NCBI RefSeq assembly: GCF_007997155.1
Contig: NZ_VORT01000007.1
Coordinates: 124,001-188,000 of the forward strand
Direction of reading: 5' to 3'
Source: Aequorivita antarctica
GTDB taxonomy: Bacteria; Bacteroidota; Bacteroidia; Flavobacteriales; Flavobacteriaceae
Length of the DNA stretch: 64,000 nt
Shown here: positions 53,527 to 62,856 of the stretch, in pieces
How positions within the stretch are numbered: position 1 is the first letter of the stretch
Layout of the letters: every line of letters starts with the position of its first letter
The notes under the pieces: model-generated
Told to the model about the DNA's origin: nothing
Database searches by the model: none
Seen by the model: the letters and a program-made list of their open reading frames with translations, nothing else
Made by a program: the position numbers and the translations under genes

Positions 53527-55076
53527 TATATCTTAATTAATCCTCTACCCGAAGTTTTTTGTTTAGTTATGTATGCGTATGCTTTAGGAAGGTTTACAAT
53601 ATAACCTGAAAAGCCCGAAAGTTTTAAAAGAAGTATTGCGCACAGTGTATAAACCAAGAAGCTTAAATGAAATAGTTCTTTAAATTCCTTGTCAAAACCT
53701 AAATCTGGTATAAAAAAATCATCTCCGTGAATAAACTTATTTCGATGGATGTAAAGAGCATTTTCTTCATCTTTTGAGAGAATATATCCAAATTTTTCAA
53801 AAGGTTCTGCAAGCTTTTGGTTATTACTCCCTTTATTAATTTGGTGTAGTTTAGTAATCAACCTTTCATAATTTGCCTTTCTTTCTTTCAATTCAATAGA
53901 TGAAAGTCCTTTTGGTCTAGTCTCTTGTTCAAGCACTTTGATTTTTTTGGCAGCTTCTTTACTTATTTGTTTAATTTGCTTATTAATTTCTTTTTCTTCA
54001 AATATTTCTCCGCTATTATTCTCGCCTTTATTTACAACAACCTTTGTAATATTTTCAAGTGCAACAAAAAAAGCTGGTATTTTAAGTTCCAATGGAGAAT
54101 TACTACAATCGATAATTAATATAAAACTTCGCAAAATACTTCCCCTTAAAAGTATCAACTCGCATAGTTTTGAATAGTTTTCCATCGGAAACTCAAACAT
54201 ATAATTTTTTGCAGTATCCTTTCCTATTCTTTCTATCATCCCCTTCTTATTCTTTATGAATTTAGGACTTCTAAATTTCATATATTTATAGGGATTTGTG
54301 GTGTGAATTTCATATCCCTTCGATATAGTTTCGGAAGATTCAAATACTCGAATACCTATAGGACGTCTTAATTCAACATCATTATATGAGAAGATATGGG
54401 CTAAACCACCATAATAAGTTCCCTTCAAAAAAGCATAGGTCATAAAAATTGAATTGACTACTTGCGTAAATCGTTCAAGCATTACTTTGTTCAAAGAATC
54501 AATAACGATATAGTGCTGTTTCTTTATATGAGTTGAGAAGAAATGATAGTTTTCATTCTCAATTTCGATGTTAATCGTCAAAGCATTATTGGTGGCGGCA
54601 TCCACTTTGGCAAATTCATATGGGTAGAAATCTCCTTGAAAAGACAATCCTTTCTCAACAGGAAGTAGAAATCGATAAAATCTATTTTTTTTATAATGCG
54701 TTTTACTTTGATTTGACAAATTGTGTATATTTGCTATAATCTGTTTTTTCAAACTATTAGCATCAACCTCTGGGTTGTTGAAGTTAGGAAACTTAATACT
54801 GCTCGGCAATAAATCAGATCCTGATATATAGTAATCAAGTAAAGAACAACTCAATTTTACTTCTGTTCCTTTTCTAAATCTAATATCCTTATTATCGTTT
54901 AAGTCTTTTGATAAAAATGCATCTGGTTTTAGTTCTATATTTCTACCGAATTCTATAGTTGCCGAAAGACCATTAAAAGAATGATTTTTAGAATTCCCAG
55001 TTGTTAATATCCCGGAATTGTTTGTTCTAAATTTTTGTAATAATTTGAGATTAGCATTTATACATTTATCTATCAT
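53526..55076 (-). CDS. HEPN-like protein (ApeA-type organisation)
   Basis: A 516-aa protein. The N-terminal half is beta-rich (NHSFNGLSATIEFGRNIELK, then NIEIENENYHFFSTHIKKQH), like the N-terminal domain of ApeA-type proteins. The C-terminal third is helical and contains ALYIHRNKFIHGDDFF, an R-x4-H motif (Arg445 and His450) characteristic of HEPN ribonucleases, with conserved aromatic and Asp residues around it. HEPN proteins in such pairs usually degrade RNA after phage sensing. It is followed without a gap by the nuclease-like gene. Confidence 0.6.
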   Translation of the reverse strand: MIDKCINANLKLLQKFRTNNSGILTTGNSKNHSFNGLSATIEFGRNIELKPDAFLSKDLNDNKDIRFRKGTEVKLSCSLLDYYISGSDLLPSSIKFPNFNNPEVDANSLKKQIIANIHNLSNQSKTHYKKNRFYRFLLPVEKGLSFQGDFYPYEFAKVDAATNNALTINIEIENENYHFFSTHIKKQHYIVIDSLNKVMLERFTQVVNSIFMTYAFLKGTYYGGLAHIFSYNDVELRRPIGIRVFESSETISKGYEIHTTNPYKYMKFRSPKFIKNKKGMIERIGKDTAKNYMFEFPMENYSKLCELILLRGSILRSFILIIDCSNSPLELKIPAFFVALENITKVVVNKGENNSGEIFEEKEINKQIKQISKEAAKKIKVLEQETRPKGLSSIELKERKANYERLITKLHQINKGSNNQKLAEPFEKFGYILSKDEENALYIHRNKFIHGDDFFIPDLGFDKEFKELFHLSFLVYTLCAILLLKLSGFSGYIVNLPKAYAYITKQKTSGRGLIKI

Positions 55077-55137
55077 AGTTTAATATGTGAGAAAAAGATT
55101 AAAGTTTGAATTCAATCTTTCTTATTTTTTTTTACAC

Positions 55138-55290
55138 TTACAATAATTCCACCGCCTTATACCAATAATAAAATATTGACTTATCGGGCTGGCGTTTCAA
55201 TTTGTTCAAGTATGCCCATTCTTCATTTTCAATAGTAAGTTCACTTATGTCTTGTCCCTCATAATATTCAATTTCGGCAACTTTTGGCTG
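55138..55290 (-). pseudogene. in-frame 50-codon continuation after the amber stop of the AbiEii-like toxin
   Basis: Directly after the TAG at 55293-55291, in the same frame, 50 sense codons follow before TAA at 55140-55138. They start QPKVAEIEYYEGQDISELTI and end FYYWYKAVELL, protein-like in composition. One base change (for example CAG to TAG) would account for the stop. Confidence 0.5.
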
Positions 55291-56241
55291 CTACAGTATT
55301 GCAATCAAATAAGCAACTCTGGCCGAAGCTGCCATTGCTTCTTCTATCCTAAAATGTCCCGTCATTAGAAATGCACTACCAAAACTGCGAATACCACGGT
55401 TTAAATCCTCAAATTTCTTCTTTGTCTCTTTGGTTAGATTGTGTTCCCTTCTCACTATAACAGCACAGGTGTTTATAGAATCCCAAAGCACATCTGTTTC
55501 TGTTAGTTCTCTTTTATTGAAATCTTCATCACTACTTCTATAGGATAGTTCAGCTTTTGCGAAAGCGGAAAAGCTTTTCTTTACTATTGCTATATCGGTA
55601 ATGTTTTCAAATAGTTTTCCCAAATCAAATAACTGCTTGCAGATTTCCATTGCAAAAAGCTGGTCTTGTTTGTAATATGGAATACCGATAGTTTCTGGTG
55701 CAAAGGCAGTAAGTTTGTCGCCACAGATGGAATTCACAGATGGTGTCGAAATCGTCGTTGTAGTTCCTTCGACCGAAAGCCAAGATACTTCTATGGCAGA
55801 TTCTATAAGTTCAGGATAATGCGGACTGTCAAAAAGTATGTCCAGCAGAATTGTTCCTGGAACATTCGGGTTATAGACTGAATCGAATTCGAACGTGTAA
55901 TGCGCCTTCGGAACACCTTCTTTATAGCTTCGGTTCTCGTTCAAAATATGTCTTTTAAAATGCGTGTTAGCCACTACTGTATCAAGAATCTTTTCTAACG
56001 GTTCACGGGCTACGCTGGAAATAATATCAATATCGATTGAAAATCGATTGTCTTTTTCTAACAATAATACTAGTGACGTCCCTCCTTTGAACACAAAATC
56101 AAGCCTAGCTAATTTTAAATGTTCCAACAGCGAAAATGCGTGTACCATTTTTTCTAGAATGGTCACGTTAATGGATTTGTGCTCTTTTTCTGCTCGGAAA
56201 CTATCCAACCATTCCTTTGTGAAACTTATTTTTTCAATCAT
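55291..56241 (-). CDS. AbiEii-type nucleotidyltransferase toxin, shortened by an in-frame TAG
   Basis: A 316-aa protein with the AbiEii/DUF1814 signature: VFKGGTSLVLLLEKDNRFSI followed by DIDI gives the G-G-T-S and S-x-D-x-D nucleotidyltransferase motifs (about 51-74). SICGDKLTAFAPETIG at about 171-186 is the conserved lysine segment of this family. It overlaps the antitoxin-like gene by 8 bases. A TAG ends the frame at 55291, and 50 further codons continue in phase (55290-55141). The full-length family product therefore probably had about 367 residues, and the current product lacks the C-terminus. Confidence 0.75.
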   Translation of the reverse strand: MIEKISFTKEWLDSFRAEKEHKSINVTILEKMVHAFSLLEHLKLARLDFVFKGGTSLVLLLEKDNRFSIDIDIISSVAREPLEKILDTVVANTHFKRHILNENRSYKEGVPKAHYTFEFDSVYNPNVPGTILLDILFDSPHYPELIESAIEVSWLSVEGTTTTISTPSVNSICGDKLTAFAPETIGIPYYKQDQLFAMEICKQLFDLGKLFENITDIAIVKKSFSAFAKAELSYRSSDEDFNKRELTETDVLWDSINTCAVIVRREHNLTKETKKKFEDLNRGIRSFGSAFLMTGHFRIEEAMAASARVAYLIAIL

Positions 56242-57002
56242 ATTGGATGTCCTCTAAAAAATTTGGAATGTGTTTGCTTATAAATTGTTTAATTTCCTGT
56301 TCTTTTTTACGTCTTTTAGCGTAGCTGAACAGCTTTGTAAGGTTGATACTGTAGCGGTTTAGTATCCTTTCAAAAATGTATATTAGTTCAGAACCTTGAT
56401 AAAAATGGAACAGATTTTCATCTGCAAATAGGTCTACCATTATTTTTTCAAGTGTCGCAATCGGAACAACTGATTTTTTGTCTTTTATTTTACTTATTGG
56501 GGCTCTTGTGACGAGTCGCTTTATAACGACTGGCACATTACTTTCAGAAATATAGAACTCGATTTCCTTTTCGTCGGGATTCAAAAAAAAATCCATTCGT
56601 AGTGAATCGTTTAGAAAATAGTAAAGTGACTCTGTAAATTCCTTTTCTACTTCTACGACTATCATTTGATTGGATGCTTGATGTTGGGTAAACTCGTTTA
56701 GCCATTGGCTTTCCCAAATGCAGTATGTAATATCCTCAAATCTCTCGGTAGTTTTACGGGCTATTTTCAGTACATTTTCCGTTAGAACAGGTTTGTATTT
56801 TGGTTTATAGGATATAACATACAATCCTCGCCCTATGGTTTTGATGATGTCTTTTTTCTTAAGGTCATAAATTCGCCAACTAAAAGTACTCTCTTTTAGG
56901 TCTGGTTCAAAGTCCAGATAAAAGTGATATAGGCTCGTCCCTGTCGAAGGAACTTCGCTCCTTAAATACTTCTATAATCTTATTTTCTATAATCTTTGGC
57001 AT
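56234..57002 (-). pseudogene. AbiE-type antitoxin (AbiEi/DUF6577-like), frameshifted near its N-terminus
   Basis: From ATG 57002 the frame reads MPKIIENKIIEVFK and then goes out of phase at about 56955-56962. Another frame carries on as SLYHFYLDFEPDLKEST and TFSWRIYDLKKKDIIKTIGR, then GLYVISYKPKYKP, the winged-helix part of AbiEi-like antitoxins. An open frame of 196 aa from ATG 56824 (MYVISYKPKYKPVLTENVLK) remains and overlaps the toxin start by 8 bases. If only that part is made, the DNA-binding winged helix is missing. A single-base sequencing error would also explain the break. Confidence 0.65.
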
Positions 57003-57152
57003 AATACATATATCAAAACTTTGCCAAATATAAGAAAAAGTGGTAAATATTTGAAAACAAATTATTACCACCATATTCATTAAGTGGTACTAATTGGAAA
57101 TAATTAGCTCCGTCTTTGATTAAAATACCGGTTACAATTCTCATCTGAAGTA

Positions 57153-57365
57153 TATTTAAAGCGGACGTAACTTCAAAGATGGAGATTGGAATGCCTGTGC
57201 TGAGCGGAGCCGAAGTGGAGTTTGCCCGCTTCCCGAATTTTCTCGGGAATGAGCGGACAAATGGAATGAAATTAGAATCTTTGGAGTTGTGTCCAAGACT
57301 TTTGTAATGAAGCGCATTTTCCGTAAAGTGGCTTTTCGTGGAATGAAGGGGAATGGGCTGAGAGG
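57153..57365. repeat. dispersed repeat copy R4
   Basis: Starts ATTTAAAGCGGACGTAACTT as R3 does, has an extra stretch (GGAATGCCTGTGCTGAGCGG), and ends GTTGTGTCCAAGACTTTTGT, then AATGAAGCGCATTTTCCG, AAGGGGAATGGGCTGA. R3 and R4 bracket the HEPN/nuclease and AbiE genes. Confidence 0.7.
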
Positions 57366-57403
57366 AATGCTTGTACTAAAGGCTAAATTACTCGAATAAA
57401 ACT

Positions 57404-58450
57404 TTAATAATCTTGAAGCTTGCTATGCACTTTATCTATTTCCTTATCCATATATACCTGGGAATAATGAACATATCTATTAAATGAATTACTGTTACTA
57501 CTGTGGCCGCTGATTTTACGAACCAAGTGTTCAGGCATACCCAAAATTAGTAATGTTGTTACAGCAGTTCTTCGCATCATATGGGAACTCATTTTGTCGC
57601 AAAATCTCATTTCGGATTTAATATTTTTATTTACAATATTTTTGGGTATTCCCAATTGTTCCCTTGACAGTCCAATTTCATCAGTAAAGCCTGCTTTTTC
57701 TCCAATTGATTTAAGGCTTTTATTAAAGTAAAAAAGTGAACTTTTCCCGAAAACAGTTTTCTTCATTGATCTTGATCTATAACTTTGAAAAATATCAATT
57801 GCATAGCTGGGCAATTTAACAGAACTATACGTCTTGGTCTTTTTGGATTTTATCTTAAGATAATAAGTTCCTTCTTGTACCTCAAAATTTTTATTAGTCA
57901 ATGAGAAAATATCTGAAAACCTGAGACCAGTACAACATCCAAAAATGAAAATATCCTTTATTCTCTTTTGGGCTAATGATAGACTTGAATCAAAGTCCTT
58001 ATCGTGGATTAAATACTTTAACTGTTCTGGGGAAAGCACCAAAATATCTACCTCTTCCTTTCTAACGTAGAAAACTCTTTGGAAATCACCTGTACTGAAA
58101 TCTCTTTCGTTTTTTAAATAAAGAAAAAAGGTTCTAATCACTTTAATATTGTGGCCCACATAATTGTCATAACATCCCTTTTTATATAAGAAATCAGTAA
58201 ATTTTTTATAAAATTTTTTCCAGTAATTCTTTTCGGAAGTGTATTCTTTTTTGGTCAATCGGGAAGCATCGCATATTCGAAGTTCAAATTTTGCGGAGGC
58301 AGTAAATTCTATTAAATTGTTAAGTACGTATTTATAGTTATCAATTGAATCCTTTTTAATTCGTTCTCCATTCTTTTTTACCCTCTTGCCCGTTTCTGTA
58401 TCTTTTATGAATTTTTTGAATAGTGGAATAATAGCCTGTGTTTTTTTCAT
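57404..58450 (-). CDS. tyrosine recombinase / phage-integrase family protein
   Basis: A 348-aa protein. The N-terminal SAM-like core-binding half (about 1-135) is typical of Bacteroidetes integrases. The catalytic domain has FGCCTGLRFSD (Arg177), a beta-hairpin Lys near KSKKTKTYSS, SHMMRRTAVT (His290 and Arg293), ISGHSSNSN (His316) and NRYVHYSQ (catalytic Tyr near 326-329). All catalytic positions are present. No attachment site could be recognised nearby. It is next to repeat R4 and upstream of the RHS cassette array, so it may move either segment. Confidence 0.88.
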   Translation of the reverse strand: MKKTQAIIPLFKKFIKDTETGKRVKKNGERIKKDSIDNYKYVLNNLIEFTASAKFELRICDASRLTKKEYTSEKNYWKKFYKKFTDFLYKKGCYDNYVGHNIKVIRTFFLYLKNERDFSTGDFQRVFYVRKEEVDILVLSPEQLKYLIHDKDFDSSLSLAQKRIKDIFIFGCCTGLRFSDIFSLTNKNFEVQEGTYYLKIKSKKTKTYSSVKLPSYAIDIFQSYRSRSMKKTVFGKSSLFYFNKSLKSIGEKAGFTDEIGLSREQLGIPKNIVNKNIKSEMRFCDKMSSHMMRRTAVTTLLILGMPEHLVRKISGHSSNSNSFNRYVHYSQVYMDKEIDKVHSKLQDY

Positions 58451-58496
58451 AGAGGCTAAAATAGAAACTATATAAAAAATTACTCAACTTTTAAAA

Positions 58497-58525
58497 TGAA
58501 AAAAGGGTGTAAGAATTTGCACCCT
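58497..58525 (-). terminator. intrinsic terminator of the RHS partner gene
   Basis: A 6-bp stem, AGGGTG (58504-58509) and CACCCT (58520-58525), followed on the minus strand by a six-T run. It lies 14 bases after the stop of the lipoprotein gene at 58539. Confidence 0.65.
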
Positions 58526-58538
58526 ACGAGGGGGTTTC

Positions 58539-59327
58539 TTAATTGGGAACCCAATTATTACCTACTCTACCAAACAGTCTCTGTTCAGCAAACTCAATTT
58601 TTTCTCCATTTTCACAAATACCCCAAAGTTTTTCAATCATCATTAAGCTATATTTTTGAGAGTCTAACATTACTTTAGTTAATGTGCCATTTTCAATGGC
58701 ATCTTTTATTGCGACATACATCAATACCAAGGTTACTTTAGCATCTTTACTGTTAGATTCATTTGAGCATTCCATTGATAATTTTTCTAAGAGTGAAAAA
58801 AAATCTGTGTTTAATGCTTCATTGGGATAAACTTTATAAACATTTTCGATCCAAATGTTTAAATCATAAATGGTTTCAGAATTAAAATTATTCAAACAAA
58901 AAAATAACATTTTATTAAATGGTAGATAATTCAAGTTTTCCAATATATTAATTTTTGCTTTTTCATCTATAAAAAAATTTTTAGCATTAAATTTTTCTCC
59001 ATTCACGAAGTATGTAAAATTAATATCTTTGTAACGTCTTAGAATTTCACTAGTATATAATAGATATGATAAGAAAAGTTTCTGTTGAATTGGATTAACA
59101 ATTTCAGACTTATTGAAAACATATTCTATTTCTACCTTGTCTTTTTCTTTTACAATTACTGAAATAGTGCTAAATGAATTATTATGAATCTTATTGGAAT
59201 TTAATTTTAAGTTATTAATCAATTCATCTGTCTGAATTTTTTTCAAATTATCTTTACTATTAACCTTTTGATTACATGAATAAAATGAAATTAGCAGTAT
59301 GAAAATTAAAAATTTATATGTCTTCAT
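58539..59327 (-). CDS. lipoprotein-like partner of orphan RHS tip 1 (putative immunity)
   Basis: A 262-aa protein with a lipoprotein signal peptide (MKTYKFLIFILLISFYSC, lipobox cysteine at residue 18), then a mostly helical, Asn/Lys-rich region without a recognised domain. It starts 5 bases after the stop of RHS tip 1. Immediate downstream position, and a new partner for each tip, are what is expected of immunity genes. The membrane-anchored, periplasmic location would suit a toxin acting in the periplasm. Confidence 0.65.
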   Translation of the reverse strand: MKTYKFLIFILLISFYSCNQKVNSKDNLKKIQTDELINNLKLNSNKIHNNSFSTISVIVKEKDKVEIEYVFNKSEIVNPIQQKLFLSYLLYTSEILRRYKDINFTYFVNGEKFNAKNFFIDEKAKINILENLNYLPFNKMLFFCLNNFNSETIYDLNIWIENVYKVYPNEALNTDFFSLLEKLSMECSNESNSKDAKVTLVLMYVAIKDAIENGTLTKVMLDSQKYSLMMIEKLWGICENGEKIEFAEQRLFGRVGNNWVPN

Positions 59328-59332
59328 TTTTA

Positions 59333-60487
59333 TTAAAGTTCGTTTGTTCTAAGGGGTCTAGCCTTACCTTGTTTGCTTTCTAAATATTCTACAGCGTGTT
59401 TTGCACCCGGGAAATGTTTTAAAATTTCTTTTGCTCTTTTTATAGAATCATTTGCCGTTTTTAATCCTTCTACAGTAATATCTGTATGATTCCAGGCACT
59501 ATTTCCATAAGAAACTATCGGCCCTGGTGTTCCGCCTACTATAGAAGTTAAAGATGCGCGATAATTCTCTGATATAGTTTGAGAATATTTAACTCCTACT
59601 CCAATTGGACTTATACCTCCAATAGTTTCTGTATGACTGGGCGAATTTAAAATTCTTTTTATACTTGGCTCTTTAGTTCCGCTAAAATTTATATTTCCAG
59701 CCCCCAAACTTGTGCTTAGTCCAGGTGTAGAAATTTGTGCTCCTAAGGTAGTCATTCTAACAACACTACCTCCTTCCCAAAATATACTCTCTTTTGGAAC
59801 TTCAAAGATACTCGTTGAGGCTGTAAAACCTGAATATCCTACACCTGCTTCTGCATCACCACCACTAAATCCTGCAGTAAAGGGTTCATTAAATGGCTCA
59901 ACAAGTTCACCTTTAACTATATCATTTCCATTTATTGGTATTTCATTTTCATAAATGAAATTTTCATTTGCAAATTGATTTATAAAAAGGACGTCGTGTT
60001 CATTAATGTTTAAGTGCTTAAAAGTCTCGTCATTTTTATCAAAAATACCACTTGGGTCTAACCAGTTTCCTTTTGCCTTAAATTCATCAAAATTCCAAGC
60101 AACAACTTGACTCCAGGTAACAGCTTTTTCATTTGAATAGCCATACTTTTTTTGTGTTTTTTTATTATTGATATCAGCCGCAACTTGAGAAGGTCCTTGA
60201 CCAGGCTGTACTTCATAAGCAACTAATTCGCCATTAATTACAATTGGCTCTAATCCTTCCAATTCTAGTGCATCTATTACTCTATTCCCACTAAAACTAT
60301 AACTAGACAAATACGGATACTGATCACTTAACGGGTCCACCGCAAAAAACCTACCCACTCTAGGATCATGCATCCTATAATTGTAGTTGATAGAATTGCC
60401 CTCGCCCTTGATCTCATTATCCATCTCCTGCCCCTGGAAGCCGTACCGATAATCACCGGTGTTGGCATGCCTTCCTGGCTGCAACAT
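59333..60487 (-). CDS. orphan RHS core tip 1 with variable C-terminal domain
   Basis: 384 aa. The first about 75 residues are the RHS-associated core end: [35 protein letters not shown], then [20 protein letters not shown]. After residue 76 a variable region begins. It is Gly/Ser/Thr-rich at about 200-340 and has a charged helical tail ([20 protein letters not shown]). Upstream of the first Met, HPFG codons precede a stop, so it is a displaced 3' end of an rhs gene rather than a full gene. Whether it is expressed as such or acts as a reservoir for recombination is unknown. The toxin type is not recognised. Confidence 0.75.
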   Translation of the reverse strand: MLQPGRHANTGDYRYGFQGQEMDNEIKGEGNSINYNYRMHDPRVGRFFAVDPLSDQYPYLSSYSFSGNRVIDALELEGLEPIVINGELVAYEVQPGQGPSQVAADINNKKTQKKYGYSNEKAVTWSQVVAWNFDEFKAKGNWLDPSGIFDKNDETFKHLNINEHDVLFINQFANENFIYENEIPINGNDIVKGELVEPFNEPFTAGFSGGDAEAGVGYSGFTASTSIFEVPKESIFWEGGSVVRMTTLGAQISTPGLSTSLGAGNINFSGTKEPSIKRILNSPSHTETIGGISPIGVGVKYSQTISENYRASLTSIVGGTPGPIVSYGNSAWNHTDITVEGLKTANDSIKRAKEILKHFPGAKHAVEYLESKQGKARPLRTNEL

Positions 60488-60505
60488 TCCGAAGGGATGG
60501 GATAT
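60330..60505 (-). repeat. rhs tip conserved block, copy 1
   Basis: The DNA coding [20 protein letters not shown] through the RVGRFF segment, plus the shared CATCCCTTCGGAATG-like leader. It is nearly the same as the blocks at 62005-62176 and 63665-63838 and would give the homology for exchange of tips. Confidence 0.7.
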
Positions 60506-60608
60506 TTATGAGAAAGAACGCAGTAATTTTTTTATTTTTTTAAGAAAGTTAGAATCCTAAAATGTAAGGCCACAATCCAAATATTTTAAATTAATTATAA
60601 AAGTTTAG

Positions 60609-61193
60609 CTAATCTACTCCTTCTAAAGATTCATTTATAAATTTTGAAATATCTTTTGATTCCTTACAATCAATTTTTTCAATATAAATTATTTTCTGAA
60701 TAAACAATTTTGGTATATCAGCACTAATATAATTAGGGTCATTAATTATACAACCTTCAAATCTAATCTTTGCAACATAAAATTTATATTTATTTATTTT
60801 TTTTATAAAATATTTATCTGTAGGCCTATTTAAATCTGGGTCGTAATGAAAATATATGAAGTTCATATAATTTTCTACAAAAGTATCTGAGGGGATTTTT
60901 TCGATTGTATCACAAAGTACAGGTCTATATAAATCTTGAAAAAACTTATACCCTTTTTTCTTTCTAATATTTAATTCCAATCCATCTTCCGGATCCTCAA
61001 TTGTTGACTTATGAATAGTATCGTTATTTAAATTTCTATAATTCAATGGTAAATAATAATAGCTATTATTGGCTGTCCTATCCGGCTCACCATATTTATC
61101 TTTACATATGAGATAACCCTCATAAACATTATTTTGACTATGAGAAAAATTAAATACCAGTAGTAAAGTCCATAAAAAGATTAATCTAATCAT
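60609..61193 (-). CDS. secreted partner of orphan RHS tip 2 (putative immunity)
   Basis: A 194-aa protein with a signal peptide (MIRLIFLWTLLLVFNFSHSQ) and a beta-rich body including YEGYLICKDKYGEPDRTANN and KFYVAKIRFEGCII. No family recognised. It overlaps the stop of RHS tip 2 by 4 bases, so it is coupled to it. Export fits neutralisation of a periplasmic or extracellular metalloprotease, but this is inference from position. Confidence 0.6.
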   Translation of the reverse strand: MIRLIFLWTLLLVFNFSHSQNNVYEGYLICKDKYGEPDRTANNSYYYLPLNYRNLNNDTIHKSTIEDPEDGLELNIRKKKGYKFFQDLYRPVLCDTIEKIPSDTFVENYMNFIYFHYDPDLNRPTDKYFIKKINKYKFYVAKIRFEGCIINDPNYISADIPKLFIQKIIYIEKIDCKESKDISKFINESLEGVD

Positions 61194-62158
61194 TCTGTAG
61201 TATTAATTTCATTTTTATCAGGAATGTCTGATTCATTTATGTTAGGTAAAGTTTTTAAAATATGATCTACGTTGTTTTGATTTGGAGGAGAGTCTGATCC
61301 ATACAAAAGAGCTCCACCTCCTCCAATTGATTCATCTGCATGTTTTTTAGAAGAATCACCCATTACATATTTTTCATTATAAGAAAAAAAGTTGTGAATG
61401 ATTTCATGTATTATTCTACCTATTTTACCAGTTCTAAATTTAATGCCATTTCCTCCTGATGTCGCTAGAGTTGGACTATTAATATCAAATTCTAAAAGTT
61501 GAGCTATAGTTATGCCTCTTCTTATGTCTACTCCCCCAATATTAAAATCATTTTTTGTCTCTTTTTCTACTTCTTTGTAAAACTGTGTAAATCTTTCTCT
61601 TTTGTCTTTACTTCCACTAATTTCTTTTTCAAAAACATTAAATTTAAATTCAACTGGGACTACATTACCCTCAATAGTAGTTGTAAATTTCTCCTTACTC
61701 ATATTGGCTCTTCCTAATCTTCTATTTCTTTTAGTATCATTATAAGTTGGATTATAGTTACTATCTAGAATATTTTTTACATCATCACCCGAACCCTTTT
61801 TAAAACTTATTTTATCATTTTTGTTTGAAGTTACCAAGACATAAATATCGACTTCAACAATCTGAGCAATAGGAACTTTGACTCCATTAACAATGTCATA
61901 TTTTGTGTGCTGAAACCCTTCTAGCCCTTCTAATTCTTTTGAATCAATTGGTCTGTTGGAGCTAAACTGATATGGGGTTAACATTGGGTATTTTTTTTCT
62001 AATGGGTCAGTTGCAAAAAATCTACCCACCCTCGGATCGTGCATCCTATATTTATAATTTATAGAATTTCCCTCGCCTTTAACCTCATCATCCATCTCCT
62101 GTCCTTGAAACCCATAACGATAATCGGAAGTGTTGGCATGCAGCCCTGGCTGTAACAT
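61190..62158 (-). CDS. orphan RHS core tip 2 with HEIIH metalloprotease C-terminus
   Basis: 322 aa. The conserved RHS end is at residues 1-75 ([35 protein letters not shown]). The variable C-terminal domain has IGRIIHEIIHNFFSYNEKYV, an H-E-x-x-H zinc site, followed by SSKKHADESIGGGGA, which supplies further metal-binding candidates (His and Glu) about 25 residues later. This is the architecture of a polymorphic toxin with a zincin-like peptidase. The shared leader with an upstream stop shows that it is a displaced tip. Confidence 0.75.
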   Translation of the reverse strand: MLQPGLHANTSDYRYGFQGQEMDDEVKGEGNSINYKYRMHDPRVGRFFATDPLEKKYPMLTPYQFSSNRPIDSKELEGLEGFQHTKYDIVNGVKVPIAQIVEVDIYVLVTSNKNDKISFKKGSGDDVKNILDSNYNPTYNDTKRNRRLGRANMSKEKFTTTIEGNVVPVEFKFNVFEKEISGSKDKRERFTQFYKEVEKETKNDFNIGGVDIRRGITIAQLLEFDINSPTLATSGGNGIKFRTGKIGRIIHEIIHNFFSYNEKYVMGDSSKKHADESIGGGGALLYGSDSPPNQNNVDHILKTLPNINESDIPDKNEINTTE

Positions 62159-62176
62159 TCCGAAGGGATAGCATTT
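62005..62176 (-). repeat. rhs tip conserved block, copy 2
   Basis: Same block as copies 1 and 3, coding the [20 protein letters not shown] to RVGRFFATDPL segment, with the CCTTCGGAATG leader. Confidence 0.7.
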
Positions 62177-62373
62177 TTATGTAAAAGAACATGGATTAAC
62201 TATAGATTGATCCTATAAATCCTTCAATTATATAGAAGTGATGCTTAGCTTCTCTCTAAAAGTAAAAAATGCTTTTGATGTACTAAAATATATCTAATAA
62301 ACAATTCACCACGCACTAAAAATAGTCAGAAAAGAACAATAAAAAAATATCATATTAAAATTGAAAATTGCTT

Positions 62374-62856
62374 TTAATAATTTTTTTCCAAATTGTCTAA
62401 TTTTTTAATTATTTCATTATCCACAGCAAATTTTAATTTAATTTCATTATGATTTATTAATTCATAATCTAAAACAAAATCTGGTAATATAGCTCGATAT
62501 ATGGGATAAAAATTCTCTTTGTTAATCATAATCATAGCTGTGTCAGAAATTATTAAGTATCGATCTTTTAACGATTCAATTCCTACAAATCCATTTTCAA
62601 TTCCTATATATAGTAGTAATTCTCCTGATGTCCCATCTATTAACGCAACTTTGGTCCAATAGTTAATACATATTACATTATCATCATCAAACTCCTTAAT
62701 ATTATATTTATCAAATACGGGGTATATAAATTCATTTATGTTCAATATAAAATCAAATTTTTCAATTTTTATAGGTAAGCTATGTGTCAATTCATTCGTA
62801 TCTTTAATATTACTTAATGTATATTCCATACTATAAATTTTTATTTCCTGATTCAA
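62374..62856 (-). CDS. partner of orphan RHS tip 3 (putative immunity)
   Basis: A 160-aa acidic protein, MNQEIKIYSMEYTLSNIKDT at the N-terminus, with beta-prone stretches (CINYWTKVALIDGTSGELLL and KDRYLIISDTAMIMI) and no signal peptide. It overlaps the end of RHS tip 3 by 26 bases. A later start at MEYTLSNIKD (codon 10) is also possible. Predicted cytoplasmic location suits immunity against a toxin acting inside the cell. Not recognised as a known family. Confidence 0.6.
   Translation of the reverse strand: MNQEIKIYSMEYTLSNIKDTNELTHSLPIKIEKFDFILNINEFIYPVFDKYNIKEFDDDNVICINYWTKVALIDGTSGELLLYIGIENGFVGIESLKDRYLIISDTAMIMINKENFYPIYRAILPDFVLDYELINHNEIKLKFAVDNEIIKKLDNLEKNY

Noticed and set aside
55291-55293. 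Programmed read-through or pyrrolysine at the TAG of the AbiEii-like gene
   Set aside because: No recoding element is visible and the partner gene is also damaged, so a nonsense mutation or sequence error is simpler.
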